A stretch of DNA of 64,000 bases, from the NCBI RefSeq assembly GCF_937616625.2, contig NC_065577.1, positions 11,263,001 through 11,327,000 of the forward strand. The letters are read 5' to 3'. Numbering within the stretch: position 1 is the stretch's first letter; each line of letters opens with the position of its first letter. The notes under the pieces were generated by a model. That model did not search any database, was not told where the DNA came from, and saw only the letters and a program-made list of their open reading frames with translations. Made by a program: the position numbers and the translations under genes. This DNA comes from Mercurialis annua. Taxonomy: Eukaryota; Streptophyta; Magnoliopsida; Malpighiales; Euphorbiaceae. Shown in pieces: positions 44,173 to 56,430 of the stretch.

Positions 44173-47100
44173 TCATTCTTCAAATTCAATCCAGTTTCCA
44201 TCTATTACAACCATTGGTATACGAGCGATCTTGGACCAATCAGTACCCAAGTTGTTTGGACATGGCTGGAACAGTTGAGGACAATCATCAATCCCCAAAA
44301 CTTGTAGTTCTCTGAAGTTGGCCATCCACTCTGGTAAATATGCTAAATTCGGACAGTTTTTGATGAAGAATTTGGACAACGTAGGGACGAAGAGAAGTCC
44401 TACCGGAACAGACAACAATTTCGGCAGGCTCCCAAATTGAAGCTCTCGAAGGCTTTTAAGGAACTCGAACTCTGTACCACATGTATGTACATCATCGCAC
44501 AAATCTAGTTCCTCGCAAGCCTCGACGATAAGACGTTCGAGTGACGATAAATGACGGAATGCATTCGACAAAGTTGTTAATCTTCGGCAATTCTTGATGT
44601 GAAGCTGTTTCAGGGAAGTGAAAATGTTCTGCATCCATTCCTCTGGCAGACATTCTAGATCTTGTATTCTGTCGATACCAAGATATGTCAACGACGAAGA
44701 AAAAGAAGAAATCTTCATCTTCAGCAAGCCTTCCAATAATTTCAGGCTTCCATTTCTCAATTGCAGCCTCTGAAGAGATGGAATTAATGGAATTGAAATG
44801 ATATTAGGACAAGAGTCGATCTCCAAATATTCAAGACAATGAAATTGGAGTAATTTAGACTCGCGAGTTGACGATGACCATCCCTTCAGGTTCGGGCATT
44901 CAGCTAAGCAGAGTGTCTCTAGAGAAGGGAAGAATAAGGATTCGCAGTTCCCGGTCTCTATAGACTCCAGATCGTCTAGCTTTTTCAGAAACAATTGTTT
45001 AAGACTCGAAAAATGATCTAATGCTGGGAAATGCCGGCATCTTCTGCAATTATTAATCGTAAGTTTCACCAACTTTGTGAGCGAAGAAACCCAACTTGGA
45101 AACTGAATCCTTCCATGTCCAAACACTTCAAGCCATTTTAGATTCGGGTGTGGCTGTAGCTCTTCTATCGACAATATTTCTTCATTGGAGCCACTAGTTT
45201 CATGGATGTTATCGTCATAGGAACCGCCCAATTTCCACGCTAATCTCACTAGCTGAAGGTGTTGCTTCATTTCTAGATTCGCCGCGTTAAACTCAACGGT
45301 TGGATTTTTCACAAATTGCAGATTCAGAACATGCAACCGCTTCCTCAAGTGGTTCAATTTTCCCAACTCACTAAGTCTGCTGCCATTATCTTCACCAACA
45401 ATAAATGTTGATAAATACTGAAGAAAACTGAGTTGACTGATTCCATTCGGCATATGTGTCAAACTAACACAACCCCAGAGCTGAAGATGCCTGAGATTGA
45501 TCAGTTTCTTGAAATCTTTTGGCAGCTGCTTCAGCTTTCTACACTTTTCTAGATTCAACACTTGGAGGTTGTGCAGTTTCGTTATTGAATCCGGGAGGAT
45601 CTCCATTTTTTTATTGCTAGAAAGATCGAGAAACCTTAAATGCCTCAATTCTCCAACGGAATGTGGAATCCGATTTATTTCCAAATCCGTTATAACCAAT
45701 GCTCTTACGCATTTTAGATTAGAAAACATTTCATGAAGCATTCTTTCTTTAGATTCTTCACTGTGTACCGAAAGAAAAGATCGTAGCTTTCGTACAGAAC
45801 TAGGCAAGATTTGCTTATTGGATGAGTTTTCTGAATCAAGATCAGCCCACATATGCCGACAAGTCTCCTCCCCGGATACTAAACCAGCAAGATCGTACAT
45901 CAAATCGTGCATTTTACAAAATTCTATGTCACCAAATGAATCATATGTTACTTCTTGAAAGAAAGATCTGCACAATAGCTTCTTGAAATATTCATAACCT
46001 ACATCCTCATAGTATTCATTTGGATCTGTTAGATTAATATATCCTTGAGCCATCCAAAGATTCAACAAATAGGGCACTGGAATTGTATGGCCTTTCGGAA
46101 ATAATCGACAATAAGCAAAACAATGTTTTAAATGCGAAGGAAGATGATTGTAACTCAGCTTAAGAATTGGTAAAATACTACTCGTATTTATTTGGTTGAT
46201 TTCTGATAAATCTTTATCCCTGAAAATCAACCAATCTGACAAAGTTTTGGACCGCAAAAGTCCGCTTAATGCTCTAATGGCTAAAGGAACTCCTACACAC
46301 TTTGCTACAATCTCCTTCCCAACTATCTCATGCTCTAGACTCAAATCACCCTCTTGTCTAAAACCCATTTCTTTGAACAAGGACCATGACTCATCATCGG
46401 TTAGACCTTGTAGTTCATGAAATAACTCGGAGCCTGCAATTTCTGCAGCATTTCTAAGGCGAGTGGTTACTATCATTCGACTTCCTTTAGCACCGCCAAC
46501 TAATAAATCCCTCAAGCTAATCCATTTCTCTAAACTCTCATTCCATACATCATCGAACACAATCAAGTATCTTTTCCCGTTGATTCTTTCATGAAGTAGA
46601 TTTTTCATGGTGTCCATTCCTAGGTTCCTGGGTTTTTCACCTACGACGCTTTCTAAGATTTTTTCTGCTATTAGTTTCACATCAAAATTTTCCGATACGT
46701 GAACCCATAATTTTAACTCAAAATGTGATTTCACCATCTCATCATTCCATACAAGTTGAGCCAGTGTTGTCTTCCCTAAGCCACCAAGTCCTACTATTGA
46801 AATCACACAAATATTCTTGCTATGATCACTAGAATGCAACAAAGATTTGATAATTAAATTCTTATCATCTATTCTACCAATAACTACTTCGGGCAAAGAC
46901 GAGTGAGACTCTCTTTCTACAGAAGTAACATATTTTTCTTCATGACGACACTCGTCCAAGTGAAAGTTCCTATTTGCTGCAATAGCATCTAACTTGGATC
47001 TCATCTTTTTGACTTTATACGCAATTTTACGAGCATAAGTAAACTGGTTTGAGCTCGAAAAGAAGAGTCGTACCTCTTTTAACATTCTATTGCCACTCAT

Positions 47101-47376
47101 GACTTGCTTCTGTGAAGCCATTGTGGAGAACTCATCAACCAAATCATCTGCATCATAAAATGCTTCTCTTAGTAACTTCACCCAATTTTTCACTTGATTG
47201 CTTTCCGATGATTTCTTCTCTGCATCAAGAATCACAGCCTGAATCGTTGAAACTGTCATTTTGAGCTTTTCAATGTCATCTTGAACACCCCACAACTGAC
47301 TAGCTTGTTGAAAGATCGGTGAAGCAAGCTTCGAAATGATTTGACCAGCAATGCTGAAAATGACTGCTTCTGCCAT
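44173..47376 (-). CDS. CC-NB-LRR disease resistance protein (RGA-like)
   Basis: Intact single-exon CNL of 1067 residues. Rx-type coiled coil with an ADDLVDEF motif (76-83); P-loop GLGGLGKTT (196-204); kinase-2 LIVFDDVW (271-278); RNBS-B GSRMIVTTR (about 298-306); GVPLAI (362-367); RNBS-D CFAYCRLFPKG (419-429); canonical MHD (489-491). An LRR domain of roughly 20 repeats follows. It belongs to the same clade as the plus-strand CNL but is clearly diverged in the LRRs, where effector specificity usually lies. The start MAEAVIF is the conserved family start. No breaks were seen, so it is likely functional. Confidence 0.94.
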   Translation of the reverse strand: MAEAVIFSIAGQIISKLASPIFQQASQLWGVQDDIEKLKMTVSTIQAVILDAEKKSSESNQVKNWVKLLREAFYDADDLVDEFSTMASQKQVMSGNRMLKEVRLFFSSSNQFTYARKIAYKVKKMRSKLDAIAANRNFHLDECRHEEKYVTSVERESHSSLPEVVIGRIDDKNLIIKSLLHSSDHSKNICVISIVGLGGLGKTTLAQLVWNDEMVKSHFELKLWVHVSENFDVKLIAEKILESVVGEKPRNLGMDTMKNLLHERINGKRYLIVFDDVWNESLEKWISLRDLLVGGAKGSRMIVTTRLRNAAEIAGSELFHELQGLTDDESWSLFKEMGFRQEGDLSLEHEIVGKEIVAKCVGVPLAIRALSGLLRSKTLSDWLIFRDKDLSEINQINTSSILPILKLSYNHLPSHLKHCFAYCRLFPKGHTIPVPYLLNLWMAQGYINLTDPNEYYEDVGYEYFKKLLCRSFFQEVTYDSFGDIEFCKMHDLMYDLAGLVSGEETCRHMWADLDSENSSNKQILPSSVRKLRSFLSVHSEESKERMLHEMFSNLKCVRALVITDLEINRIPHSVGELRHLRFLDLSSNKKMEILPDSITKLHNLQVLNLEKCRKLKQLPKDFKKLINLRHLQLWGCVSLTHMPNGISQLSFLQYLSTFIVGEDNGSRLSELGKLNHLRKRLHVLNLQFVKNPTVEFNAANLEMKQHLQLVRLAWKLGGSYDDNIHETSGSNEEILSIEELQPHPNLKWLEVFGHGRIQFPSWVSSLTKLVKLTINNCRRCRHFPALDHFSSLKQLFLKKLDDLESIETGNCESLFFPSLETLCLAECPNLKGWSSSTRESKLLQFHCLEYLEIDSCPNIISIPLIPSLQRLQLRNGSLKLLEGLLKMKISSFSSSLTYLGIDRIQDLECLPEEWMQNIFTSLKQLHIKNCRRLTTLSNAFRHLSSLERLIVEACEELDLCDDVHTCGTEFEFLKSLRELQFGSLPKLLSVPVGLLFVPTLSKFFIKNCPNLAYLPEWMANFRELQVLGIDDCPQLFQPCPNNLGTDWSKIARIPMVVIDGNWIEFEE

Positions 47377-49163
47377 TGCTTTGCCACGTAAAGTATTATT
47401 TTCTGTAAGAAACTGTTAGGAATTGCTTAAGATCAAGATTATGAGCTGTGTGGAGATTGACAATGCTATTAGCATATATTTATATTCATTCTCCTACAAA
47501 AGATTAATAGTTTCTATGTATATATTTCTATTTAAATATACCATGTTGCTCTAGTCTTTGATTTATCTACCATTGACATTCTAAAAGTCTTTGATCAATA
47601 TTTAAGTGTGATTAAATCAATATGCAAAACTCGGGAAATTCTTATATAGGGCTAATGATATTAAAAAACAATACCGAATGTATCAAAATTTTAATTAACT
47701 AACTATATTATTGATGTATTTTTATTATGTGCTATAATGTCATTGGTTCTATCCATAAATGACATGGTGTGGACAGAGTCATAATCTGTATAAATATTTC
47801 TCTCAGCAAAATTGCTTAACTCTAAAGTCTGATAATTTCACTGTCATCCGAATCTAGCAAGAAATTCACAATTAAATTTAGTATGGTCTTATGCTGAACA
47901 TGCATAGACTTTTAAGGAGAAAGGAGCTGTCAAGAGTTGAGTTTTTGCAGCACAACTCATCTTAAAATCATAGACTTTTAGTATTATTATTATATTAAAT
48001 CAACTATGTAACTATGTCATATACTCAGTCAAAACTTTCAGGAATATTTTATTCCTTCTTTTTTAAAGCTCCTTATCAAATGTTTGACTAACCAGGTTGT
48101 TTGTTCCACCTAAAAGCAACTTTCATCATCAAAATTTGTACAAGAAATACTGGATAATTCACCTTAATTTTTTTTTTCAAGGCATTACTAGTTTAATGAT
48201 TTTTCTAATACAAATTAATTGAAAATACATATAATTAAATTAATTAAATCATAATTCAAAATAAATAGGTAGATAGTTTATCTATTTTTTAATTGGATAC
48301 AATCCCTAAGTTATTTTTTATATTTAATATTTTTCGGAATTTAGTACCTCATAAAATAATTTATAATGAACTTTTAATACAGAATGTTTTAAATAATTAG
48401 TTTACATACTAAAAATATAGAAAAAGATAGCAAAAACTTAGCAGAAGTCCAATGATATTTTTAGTGGAAAGAACGATCACGTTAGAAACAATTTAGCAGT
48501 TAAACGAACGAACACGAGCTCGATTCACTTAGAGTTAAGAGACTTATAAAGTTATAGGAGTAAATTGTATACGACTTTTTAAGTTTCCATATAACTCAAT
48601 ATTTCTTTTATTAAAACTACGTATGTTCCTATAATCAATAAAAAATATTGTATATTTAATTTACATAGAAGATATTTCGCGAACTCTTTATCCATCTACT
48701 ATATGAGCTAGTTCACGAAATCTTTATCGAACTCTTATATGAGACGAGCTCTTATTAGAGCTTGTATACGAGTTCCTTCACGAACAATTAAACGAGCTTA
48801 TATATATGGGTTGTTCATGAATGTAATGTTATGCTCGTTGAAATAAATGAACATAAAACCAAGTTTGAGCTCGCTTTGTTTAGGATATAAACGAACATGA
48901 ACCGAGTGCCAAGCCGCTTATGAGTAGCTTGGTTTGGCTTGGTTCGTTTACAGCCTTAATCTTAGTAAACTAAATTTACTTACTATTAAGATAATTATAC
49001 ATAAACTGTGTACATTCATGTTCAAGTAAATATATAGTCAACAAACACAAATGAATGAAACAAAAGAAAACTGAAAATAATAAATAATAAATAAGGAAAA
49101 AGAATGAAACAAGAACAAATCTGATATAGAGAAAGAAACAGAAAAGTATCTAACCCAATGCAG
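47377..49163. other. Intergenic region between CNL gene and CNL pseudogene
   Basis: Contains the upstream region of the CNL at 44173-47376 and the 3' flank of the pseudogene. Around 48480-48955 there is a repeat-like stretch rich in GAGCTCG and AACGAAC words, ending CGTTTACAGCC. It resembles one end of a common plant hAT/MULE-type repeat, but no opposite end was found. Confidence 0.5.
48480..48957. repeat. Truncated transposon-like repeat with GAGCTCG/AACGAAC words
   Basis: The right end reads TGGCTTGGTTCGTTTACAGC, typical of a repeat terminus seen in many plant genomes. Many internal repeats of CGAGCT and CACGAA. The left terminus is absent, so class and boundaries are uncertain. Confidence 0.4.
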
Positions 49164-52077
49164 TTACAATTCGTAGTGATCCTCCAGTTTAATCCATCGT
49201 CCGTCGACTTTGATATTTGGGACATGAGCAATCTTATACCAGTCCTCTCCGTTGTTGTCTCTGCATCTTTTTGAAAGCATAGCACATTCATTAATCTCTA
49301 ACTGTTGCAATCTAGTTAACTCCGCCATCCACTCTGGTAACGACTCTAAAACTTGACAGCTTCCAGTTTCAAATTGTTGCAAAGTGCTAACATGTTGAAG
49401 GCCCTCTGGCAGAGACACCAATTTCGCTAGATTGACGATGCGAAGCTTTCTGAGGCTTCTGAGAGGCTCCCATCCGCCCGATGATAAATCTAGCTTCTCA
49501 CAGTCTCTAACGATAAGAACCTCGAGAGAGGTCAAATGTTGCATAGCATGAGATGAAGTGGTTATTCTCGGGCAATCTATGATATCCAGTTGTTGTAGGG
49601 AAGTGAGCTTTTGTTGCAACTCATACGGAATCAAGTCTAGATCCTCTATAATCTGAATACTCAATTCTTTCAGTTGTAATAGAGATGGAGATCATGAAGA
49701 AGAAGATTGTGGCAGCAAAGTTTTCAACTTCGTTTTCAACTTTTCCACAGTTGGAATCAGTGGCATTGATGTCAGATTCGGACAAGACTTGATCTCCAAA
49801 TAAGCAAGACAATGAAACTGGAATAACTCGGCCGTTGATGTGTTCATCCTACACCATCCCTTCAGATTAGGACAATTTCTGAGCCATAATTTCTCGAGAG
49901 AAGGGAAGAACAGTGTCGATCCTGACTCTGGAGGATCGGATGTTATCCCACTTTTGATGTACTTCAAATCGCTTAATTCATCCAGTGTCAAATGTTTTAG
50001 AGAAGGAAATTGATCGATTGGCGGCAGATGTTGGCATTTTATGCAGTTATCAATTCGAAGTTCCACTAAGCAAGTGACAGCTTGGAAACTTTAATTTTCC
50101 CCACCCCCGGACATCTAGCCATTGTAGATATTCATGTGGCTCTAGCTCTTCCAATAATGTATCGTCACCCAAACTACTTTCAGCTTTATCATCTTCATCA
50201 GCTGATTTCCATGCTATCTCAAGGTTTGAAGATGCCGCTTCTCTTTCAAATTTGCTGCCCCTAATTCAGATGCTGGATTTTTCACATTCTTCAAATTCAT
50301 GGTTTCTAGCAGTCCTCTCAAATTGTTCAAGGCACCTAATTCACCAAGTCCACTGACATGCTTGGAAACGCCATCATCTTTAGCTACCAAGAATCGTGAG
50401 AAGTAGCGAAGGGAAGTCAATTGACATATGAGTCAGACCGTCACATTCCCAAAGTTCAAGATGCATTAGATCCACCAGCTTTTTGATGTCCTTGGGAAGC
50501 TGCTTCAGCCTTGTCAGCCCTACTAACTTGAGCACTTGCAGGTTTTGCAGTTTAGTTATGAAATCAGGAAGCGGCTCGATTTTACTATGATAAGAAAGAT
50601 CAAGAAATCTTATATGCTTCATCTAGAAAAGAAGAAATCATAATTTCCCTATGATAATCAATCGATGCATGTCGGGTTCTATTACCGACATGTTTTACGC
50701 TTGAAGAAGAATAATCATTTACTGATCCAACCACCAAAACACAAATATCAAGCAAAAGGTCGTGTAATCTACAAGTGGTAATATTTCCTAAATTATCCTT
50801 CTCTACTTCTTGAAAAAATGACCTCCAAAGAAGATCATTAAAACACTCAAAACCCAAATCTTCAAGACATTGACTTGGATCCGATAACTTGATATATCCT
50901 TGGGCCATCCAAAGATGAATCAATTTCTTGACATCAATTCTAGAACCTTTTGGAAATATTCTACAATAGACAAAACAATATTTGAATCGTGGGGGAAGAT
51001 GATCATAACTCAACTTCAAAGTGGATAAAATGTCATTCTCATTTTTATCTACACTCATGAGCTCTTTTTCTTTAAAGGACAACCAATCTGAAACATTCTT
51101 GAGGTACAATAGGCGTCCTATTGTTCTAATCGCTAGGGGAACACCAACGTATTTCCCTACAATCTCCTTCCCAATCGCCTGATAACTCGGATTTGGCACT
51201 TTACCTTGTTTAAATGCCATCAATTTAAACAAAGGCCACGAATCCATTTCAGAAAGGCCTTCTAATTCATACGGCTGATTCGTGCTAAGTACTATCTCTG
51301 CAACCTTCCTAATCCTACTAGTTACGATTACTCTGCTCCCCCTCGCACCACCAACCAGCAAATCCCTCAAACAAGACCATCTCGCGAAATTGTCACACCA
51401 TATACCATCTAACACCAGAAAATATCTTTTCCCATAATTTCATGAAGTCGATTCTTCAAAGTATCCATCTTAAAACTATAACATCTCTCGCCAGTAATCG
51501 ATTCTAAAAGCTTTTGAACGATTAAACCCAACTCCTGAACTTAAAATGGGATTTAACTCTCATCATTATATGGACAACTACAACGTTCTCTTCATCATTA
51601 CAGTCCAACAACTCGATTATCGCCTATTTATCGTCCTCTCTCCCTACAATAATCTCAGGTGGATTAGTCTCAACTCTTCGCTCCTCTAAATGAAATCTCC
51701 TATTAGCTACAATGGCATCTAGTCTATCTCTAACAGCCCTTATGACCCATTTTAAGAGCAAAAGAAAACTAACTAGAACTCGAAAAAAACGGCGTACCTC
51801 TCTAGCCATTTGATTAGAATTCTGTAAAATTTATGTAGAGAATTCATCAGCATCATAAAAGCACTTCCTTCAATGAATCAACCCAAACCCTGATTTGATT
51901 ACTGTTTGAGTATTTTTATTCAGCATCAAGAAGCACAGCTTGGATAATTGAAACTGTTGCACTGAATTTTTCAAGCTCATCTTTGAGACCGCCCCACATG
52001 CTAATTTCTTGAAACGGTAGAGAACCCAACTTTGTAATGAACTCAGCAACCACAGTAAACAAAATCGATTCCGCCAT
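49164..52077 (-). pseudogene. CC-NB-LRR pseudogene without a P-loop
   Basis: Reads MAESILFTVVAEFITKLGS at 52077 and continues as a close relative of the plus-strand CNL at 39514 down to the shared C-terminal block at 49164 (NNGEDWYKIAHVPNIKVDG). Breaks include an early stop after LLDAE in the coiled coil, frameshifts around 51850 and 51800, and a stop after GREDDK (about 51623). An internal deletion removes the whole P-loop (VVVV is followed at once by a diverged KSHFKFRSW). A further deletion of about 60 codons at the NB/LRR border (about 50610) and frame breaks near 50420, 50100 and 49690 complete the damage. Kinase-2 also reads VLDGIW instead of VLDDIW. It cannot bind nucleotide and is a dead copy. 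Confidence 0.9.
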
Positions 52078-52175
52078 GGCTTCTTCAACAATCGATCGGT
52101 GGAGGTTCAATTTTTTCTTTCGGTTAAGAATGAAGTTTGAGATTCCCCTATGCAGCGAGTAAATATGTGTTTATG

Positions 52176-52813
52176 AGAGCATCACCATTCCTATGCTAAA
52201 TCAACATCATAATGCTAAATTTAGCATTTAAAATGAGATGTGCTTTTCCACTACTATGCTATATGACGTGTTAAATTTAGCATATGTTAAATCTCGTGCT
52301 AAATTTGGCACTTTATTTAACATATGCGAAATCCTTATCCGCTTAAATTAACTATAAAAATACCATTTATAACAATTTTATTTACCATAACTATACATAA
52401 ATTTTTTAAATTTAAATTAATAAATTATAATAATAATAAATAATTACTATTAAAAAAAATTCAAATAATTAACTAATAGCATATTAATAAAAACATAAAT
52501 TTTATAATTTTTTTATCATGTATATTTAAATTTAAAAATAATATTATACGCTATTAAAATTATTTATTAAAGATTTATATTCTAATATATAATTAGTGAT
52601 TAGTAATGAAATTTAAATATCAAAATTAAAATTAAACTTATAAATAAATATTTTACGCTTTTTAAGTTAATATTATATTAATAATTTAGCATTTAATATA
52701 GCAATATGCACTGGAGATCAAATTTAAAATCCGTGGTATATTTAGCATTATTTCATATTTTGTGCTAAAAATAGCATACTATATAGCATATGCATATGCA
52801 ATGGAGATGCTCT
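52176..52813. mobile_element. TIR element (MITE-like), 638 bp
   Basis: Inverted termini AGAGCATCACCATT and AATGGAGATGCTCT, followed by mirrored TATGCTAAAT-type blocks. The interior is AT-rich with no ORF. No clear target duplication, so the superfamily is open. Confidence 0.65.
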
Positions 52814-53682
52814 AAAGTAAAGTAAGGAATAGTAAAAAAGGTTACCTTTTTATATTCGGGAAAATAATAAAATAAATAAGGGACGATGACAAAATTACCT
52901 AAAATTTTAAAAATATTTATAAAAATACATGTACACTTTTTTTATTTACAAAAATATCGATTGATTTAAATTAATTACAAAACTACCAAAAAATGAAAAT
53001 TATTTACAAAAATACGATGTGTATAATGTCGGTATAATTATGGTATAATTTTGGAATATTAAACCTATAAATCAGATAATTTAAAAATAGTATTTGGTTT
53101 ATTATTCGTATAATTTCAGTATATTTTTTATATATCGATTATAAAATTTTATATATATTTTCTAGTTGATATCATGTATAATTTTTTTTTATATGTATTT
53201 TTCACTATAATTGATAATGAACTAGAGAATTTGTATTTTGTTGGTATAATTTTAGTATATTGTTAGTTTAATTTTTAGTATACGATGAGGTATAATGTTG
53301 GTGTAATAATAAAATTTCAGTATATTTTGATGTGTATACTCTTGGTATACTGTTGGTATAATTTTGGTATATTATTTATTTAATTTTTAGTATACGATTT
53401 GATGTAATTTTGGTAAATTTTTATTTAATATTAATAAAATCTCAGTATGCACAATGTTGGTACTTTTGATATGATATTGATATAATGTTGATATAATGTT
53501 AGTTTATTAGTATACTGACATTATATCCACAGTATACACCGTATATTTGTAATTATTTTTTATTTTTTGGTACTTTTATAAATATTTTTAGGATTTTTGT
53601 AAATGAAAAAAATCAACATGTAGTTTTGTAATTTTTTTTATTTTTTTGGTAAATGGTGTAATTTCCTCAATAAAGAATAAAT
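52814..53682. repeat. AT-rich stretch with degenerate GTATAAT-type repeats
   Basis: Dozens of variants of GGTATAATTTTGGTATA and GTTGGTATAATG fill 53000-53530. Ends near 52885 and 53650 share partly mirrored words (ATATTTATAAAA and its inverse), so it may be a decayed foldback element. No ORF. Confidence 0.4.
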
Positions 53683-54017
53683 GGTTAACGCATCTCTTAA
53701 ATTTGTGACACATGGTCATTTAATCCACTTTTTACTTGTTTGAGTAACTAACCCCAAAACTTTTTATTTTTGGATTAGATAACCCCATAATTGTATTTTA
53801 AAAATGTGTAAAATACAAATCGGAGGCGAGGGATGCAAAATAGAAATAAAAAAAATGTCTAATTGTTGCGATAAAATTATTCTAAATTTATTTTTATAAT
53901 AAAAATATAACTTATAGGGTTATTTGATCCAAAAATGAAGAGTTTTGGGGTTAGTTGCTCAAACAAGAAAAAACTGGGTTAAATGACTCTGTTACAAATT
54001 CAGAGGCCGCGTTGACC
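53683..54017. mobile_element. Foldback MITE with ~100-bp inverted arms
   Basis: The left arm begins GGTTAACGC and the right arm ends GCGTTGACC. Mirrored blocks include TTGTTTGAG(T/C)AACTAACCCC and TTTTTGGAT. Only ~120 bases separate the arms. No target duplication was seen. Confidence 0.6.
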
Positions 54018-55756
54018 TTTTTGTATAAAATAAAGTAAAACTTTGTTTGAAAGAAGAGGATAAAGTAATCGTATGAATTTTTAAAATAAAGTAAACGGAC
54101 CGTAAAGAAAGGTAAGTGTTTATTTAATTTTTTTATATTTAAGAAAATAATAAAATAAAATAAAGATTTAAAAAAATTCAGTTGAAAATAATCCAACATC
54201 TCAATTTGGAAGGTTGAGCGGGGTTGAGAAATATTTTTCAACCCAATAAAACCTTTAAAAAAAATTCAAAACAGAGGTTGAATTTTTTTAACCACTGTCA
54301 ACCTTTATTAATTTTTAAATTAATATAGATATAATTTATATATATATATATATCTTAACTTAAATATTTTTGTATTACGTCGAAACTTCTAAATTTTGAC
54401 ATTTTAATTTCGAGATTTTCAAAACTTTTAACTCTACATTTAGAGATGTACATTGATATATTAATTTCTAATATATTTATCTTCTAAACTTCATTTGTTC
54501 CGTTTAAAACCGATTATTAAAATTTAAATTCCTAAATTTAAATTTTAAATTTCTATAATTACGACCTGCTTCCTAGGACAACTATAAATTAATTTTACAC
54601 TTAAATAATAAGTAAGTAATTGAATTTATTCGGATATTTGATCGTTAAGATAAAAAAAAATTAAAAAAAGATTGTATAAGTTAAAGAAATGAAGGATTGA
54701 GAATACTATTAACCATATTTCCTATTGATATAAAAATAAAAATAAGAAAGAATCAGTATATCAGTTGGTTTAAATTAGGAACTAAATCTATTTCTTTACC
54801 AAACAAGTAAGCATACAATCCGCATTCTAAGAATGCGCAAGAATGCGGATTGAGTCAGGAATCCACATTTGAAGAATGCGGATTCCGTGAATACATGCAT
54901 AAAATTGGTATTTTTTTAAGAGGCACTAAAATGAAGTTTCTTAAGCTCTATAAGACCAAATCCGTCAAAAATCCTGAATTTTGATGGTATTATAGATCTC
55001 GGCGTCCACTTTCGAATTGTTGGTTTTTTTGGATTGAAATTTTATAGATAATGGTATCTTAGTTATGGCTCAACTTTTTTTTGGAGTAGTTGGATTGATT
55101 GTGGTAGACTTGCTAAAATTTTGAACGTCGATGGAAAATCTGTTGCTTAAAGACTCAGCATTTAATCTTTGAAAATAATTTCTAAAGTTTTATAAATGCA
55201 TTAAATTTGTCCTTTAGTGATGATATAGATGTTAGACTGTCTTGAAGAATATTTTTTATTTAATTTTTTGATTTTTCAGAAATTAGGTCTCAAAACCATT
55301 GTTGATGACTACTTTGCACTATGTTAGTCTCGCCGTTTTTTTTTAAAATTAACTCACTCGTTATTATTGTATTGAAGAGTCGTACTTATTTATATAATAT
55401 TTACCTTCATCTAATGAAATTTCAGTCTTTTATATAAAAAAGTATGTGTTTAGTGTGTTTTATTGAAAAGCCATATTGTTTCCTATAGTTTAGTTTCTAC
55501 TTCAAATTTATTTTCACCTATTATTTTTAACATTTGGGCCTTATATCCAGTGTTTTAAAAATCAAACCGGTGGCCGAACCATTATGGCCGCCGGTTCCCG
55601 ATAAGTAAATAAAAAAATATATTTAGCTTATATTTGTTTTAAAAGTCAGATCGAATATGTTTTTAACATTTATTTAGGCATTATCATTTCAAACTCCTAT
55701 TATATAATTATTTCTTAAAATAAATATTACATCCTTTTAAGTTTTAATTAATTAAA
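54018..55756. other. AT-rich intergenic region
   Basis: No supported gene. A short inverted repeat (AATCCGCATTCT arms at 54817-54828 and 54840-54851) and a lone hAT-like terminus CAGTGTTTTAAAAATC at 55548 with CCGG-rich subterminal sequence are present. The latter resembles the element at 4548, but its other end is missing. Confidence 0.5.
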
Positions 55757-56019
55757 GGCTTAAATGCCTCAAAAATCACCAATTTTTGCGTATTTTACGT
55801 ATTTAATATAAACTTTTAATTTTGGCAAAAAAGTATGCGGACTTTCAAATTTTTGCAATTAAGACCATGTTTGCGTTTTCTTTGAAAAATGGTGACGTTT
55901 TACATCTAGTGTCTTAATTGCAAAAATTGGAAATTTCATGTATTTTTTTGTCAAAATTAAAAACTTATGTTAAATATGCAAAACACGCGAAAGGTGATGA
56001 TTTTTGGTGCATTTAGACC
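55757..56019. mobile_element. Mutator-type MITE, 263 bp
   Basis: Starts GGCTTAAATGCC and ends with a matching inverse (GGTGCATTTAGACC), with mirrored GCGTATTTTACG-like blocks. A 9-bp target duplication TTAATTAAA flanks it (55748-55756 and 56020-56028). Related in its termini to the MITE at 38436. Confidence 0.85.
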
Positions 56020-56041
56020 TTAATTAAACTAATAAAATTAA

Positions 56042-56430
56042 GGGTTTTTTGTATGATATAGCACATACTTTAGCGTTTTTTTCGTTTTAAGCATATATTT
56101 TAATTTGTATCAACCGGTAGCACGAACTTTCAAATGTTTTTATTTATTAGCCCAGGCCTCATTTCCGAGCTGATTAATCCTACGTGGCACGCCGGAGGTC
56201 CATGTCATCTTCCAGCGTGGCTTCACCATACGACGTCGTTCCGTGCTCCCTCCAATACGCTCCATATTTACTCAATACGGCGCCGTTTTTGTTAATTAAA
56301 ACGGCGCCGTTTCAATCAAAACCAATTTTCCCCCTTCCCCCTCATTTTCCCTCACCCAGCCCGACCTAATTCCTATTTTCCCTCTCAAATCCCTAAAATC
56401 CCCAATTCTCTTCTGAAATCCCTAAAATTG
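56042..56430 (+). repeat. Left TIR of the MULE
   Basis: About 0.39 kb, the inverse of 61690-62084. Near-perfect over the outer ~270 bases, then diverging in the AATCCCTAAAAT-rich inner part. Contains an internal palindrome ACGGCGCCGTTTT...AAAACGGCGCCGT at 56277-56310. It ends about 95 bases before the transposase ATG and presumably serves as its promoter. Confidence 0.85.

Noticed and set aside
54817..54851. Perfect 12-bp inverted repeat as a regulatory site
   Set aside because: Isolated, with no gene nearby. Probably a leftover of a transposon end.
55548..55620. Complete hAT element like that at 4548
   Set aside because: Only one terminus (CAGTGTTTTAAAAATC with CCGG-rich text) is present. 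No inverse end or 8-bp duplication.
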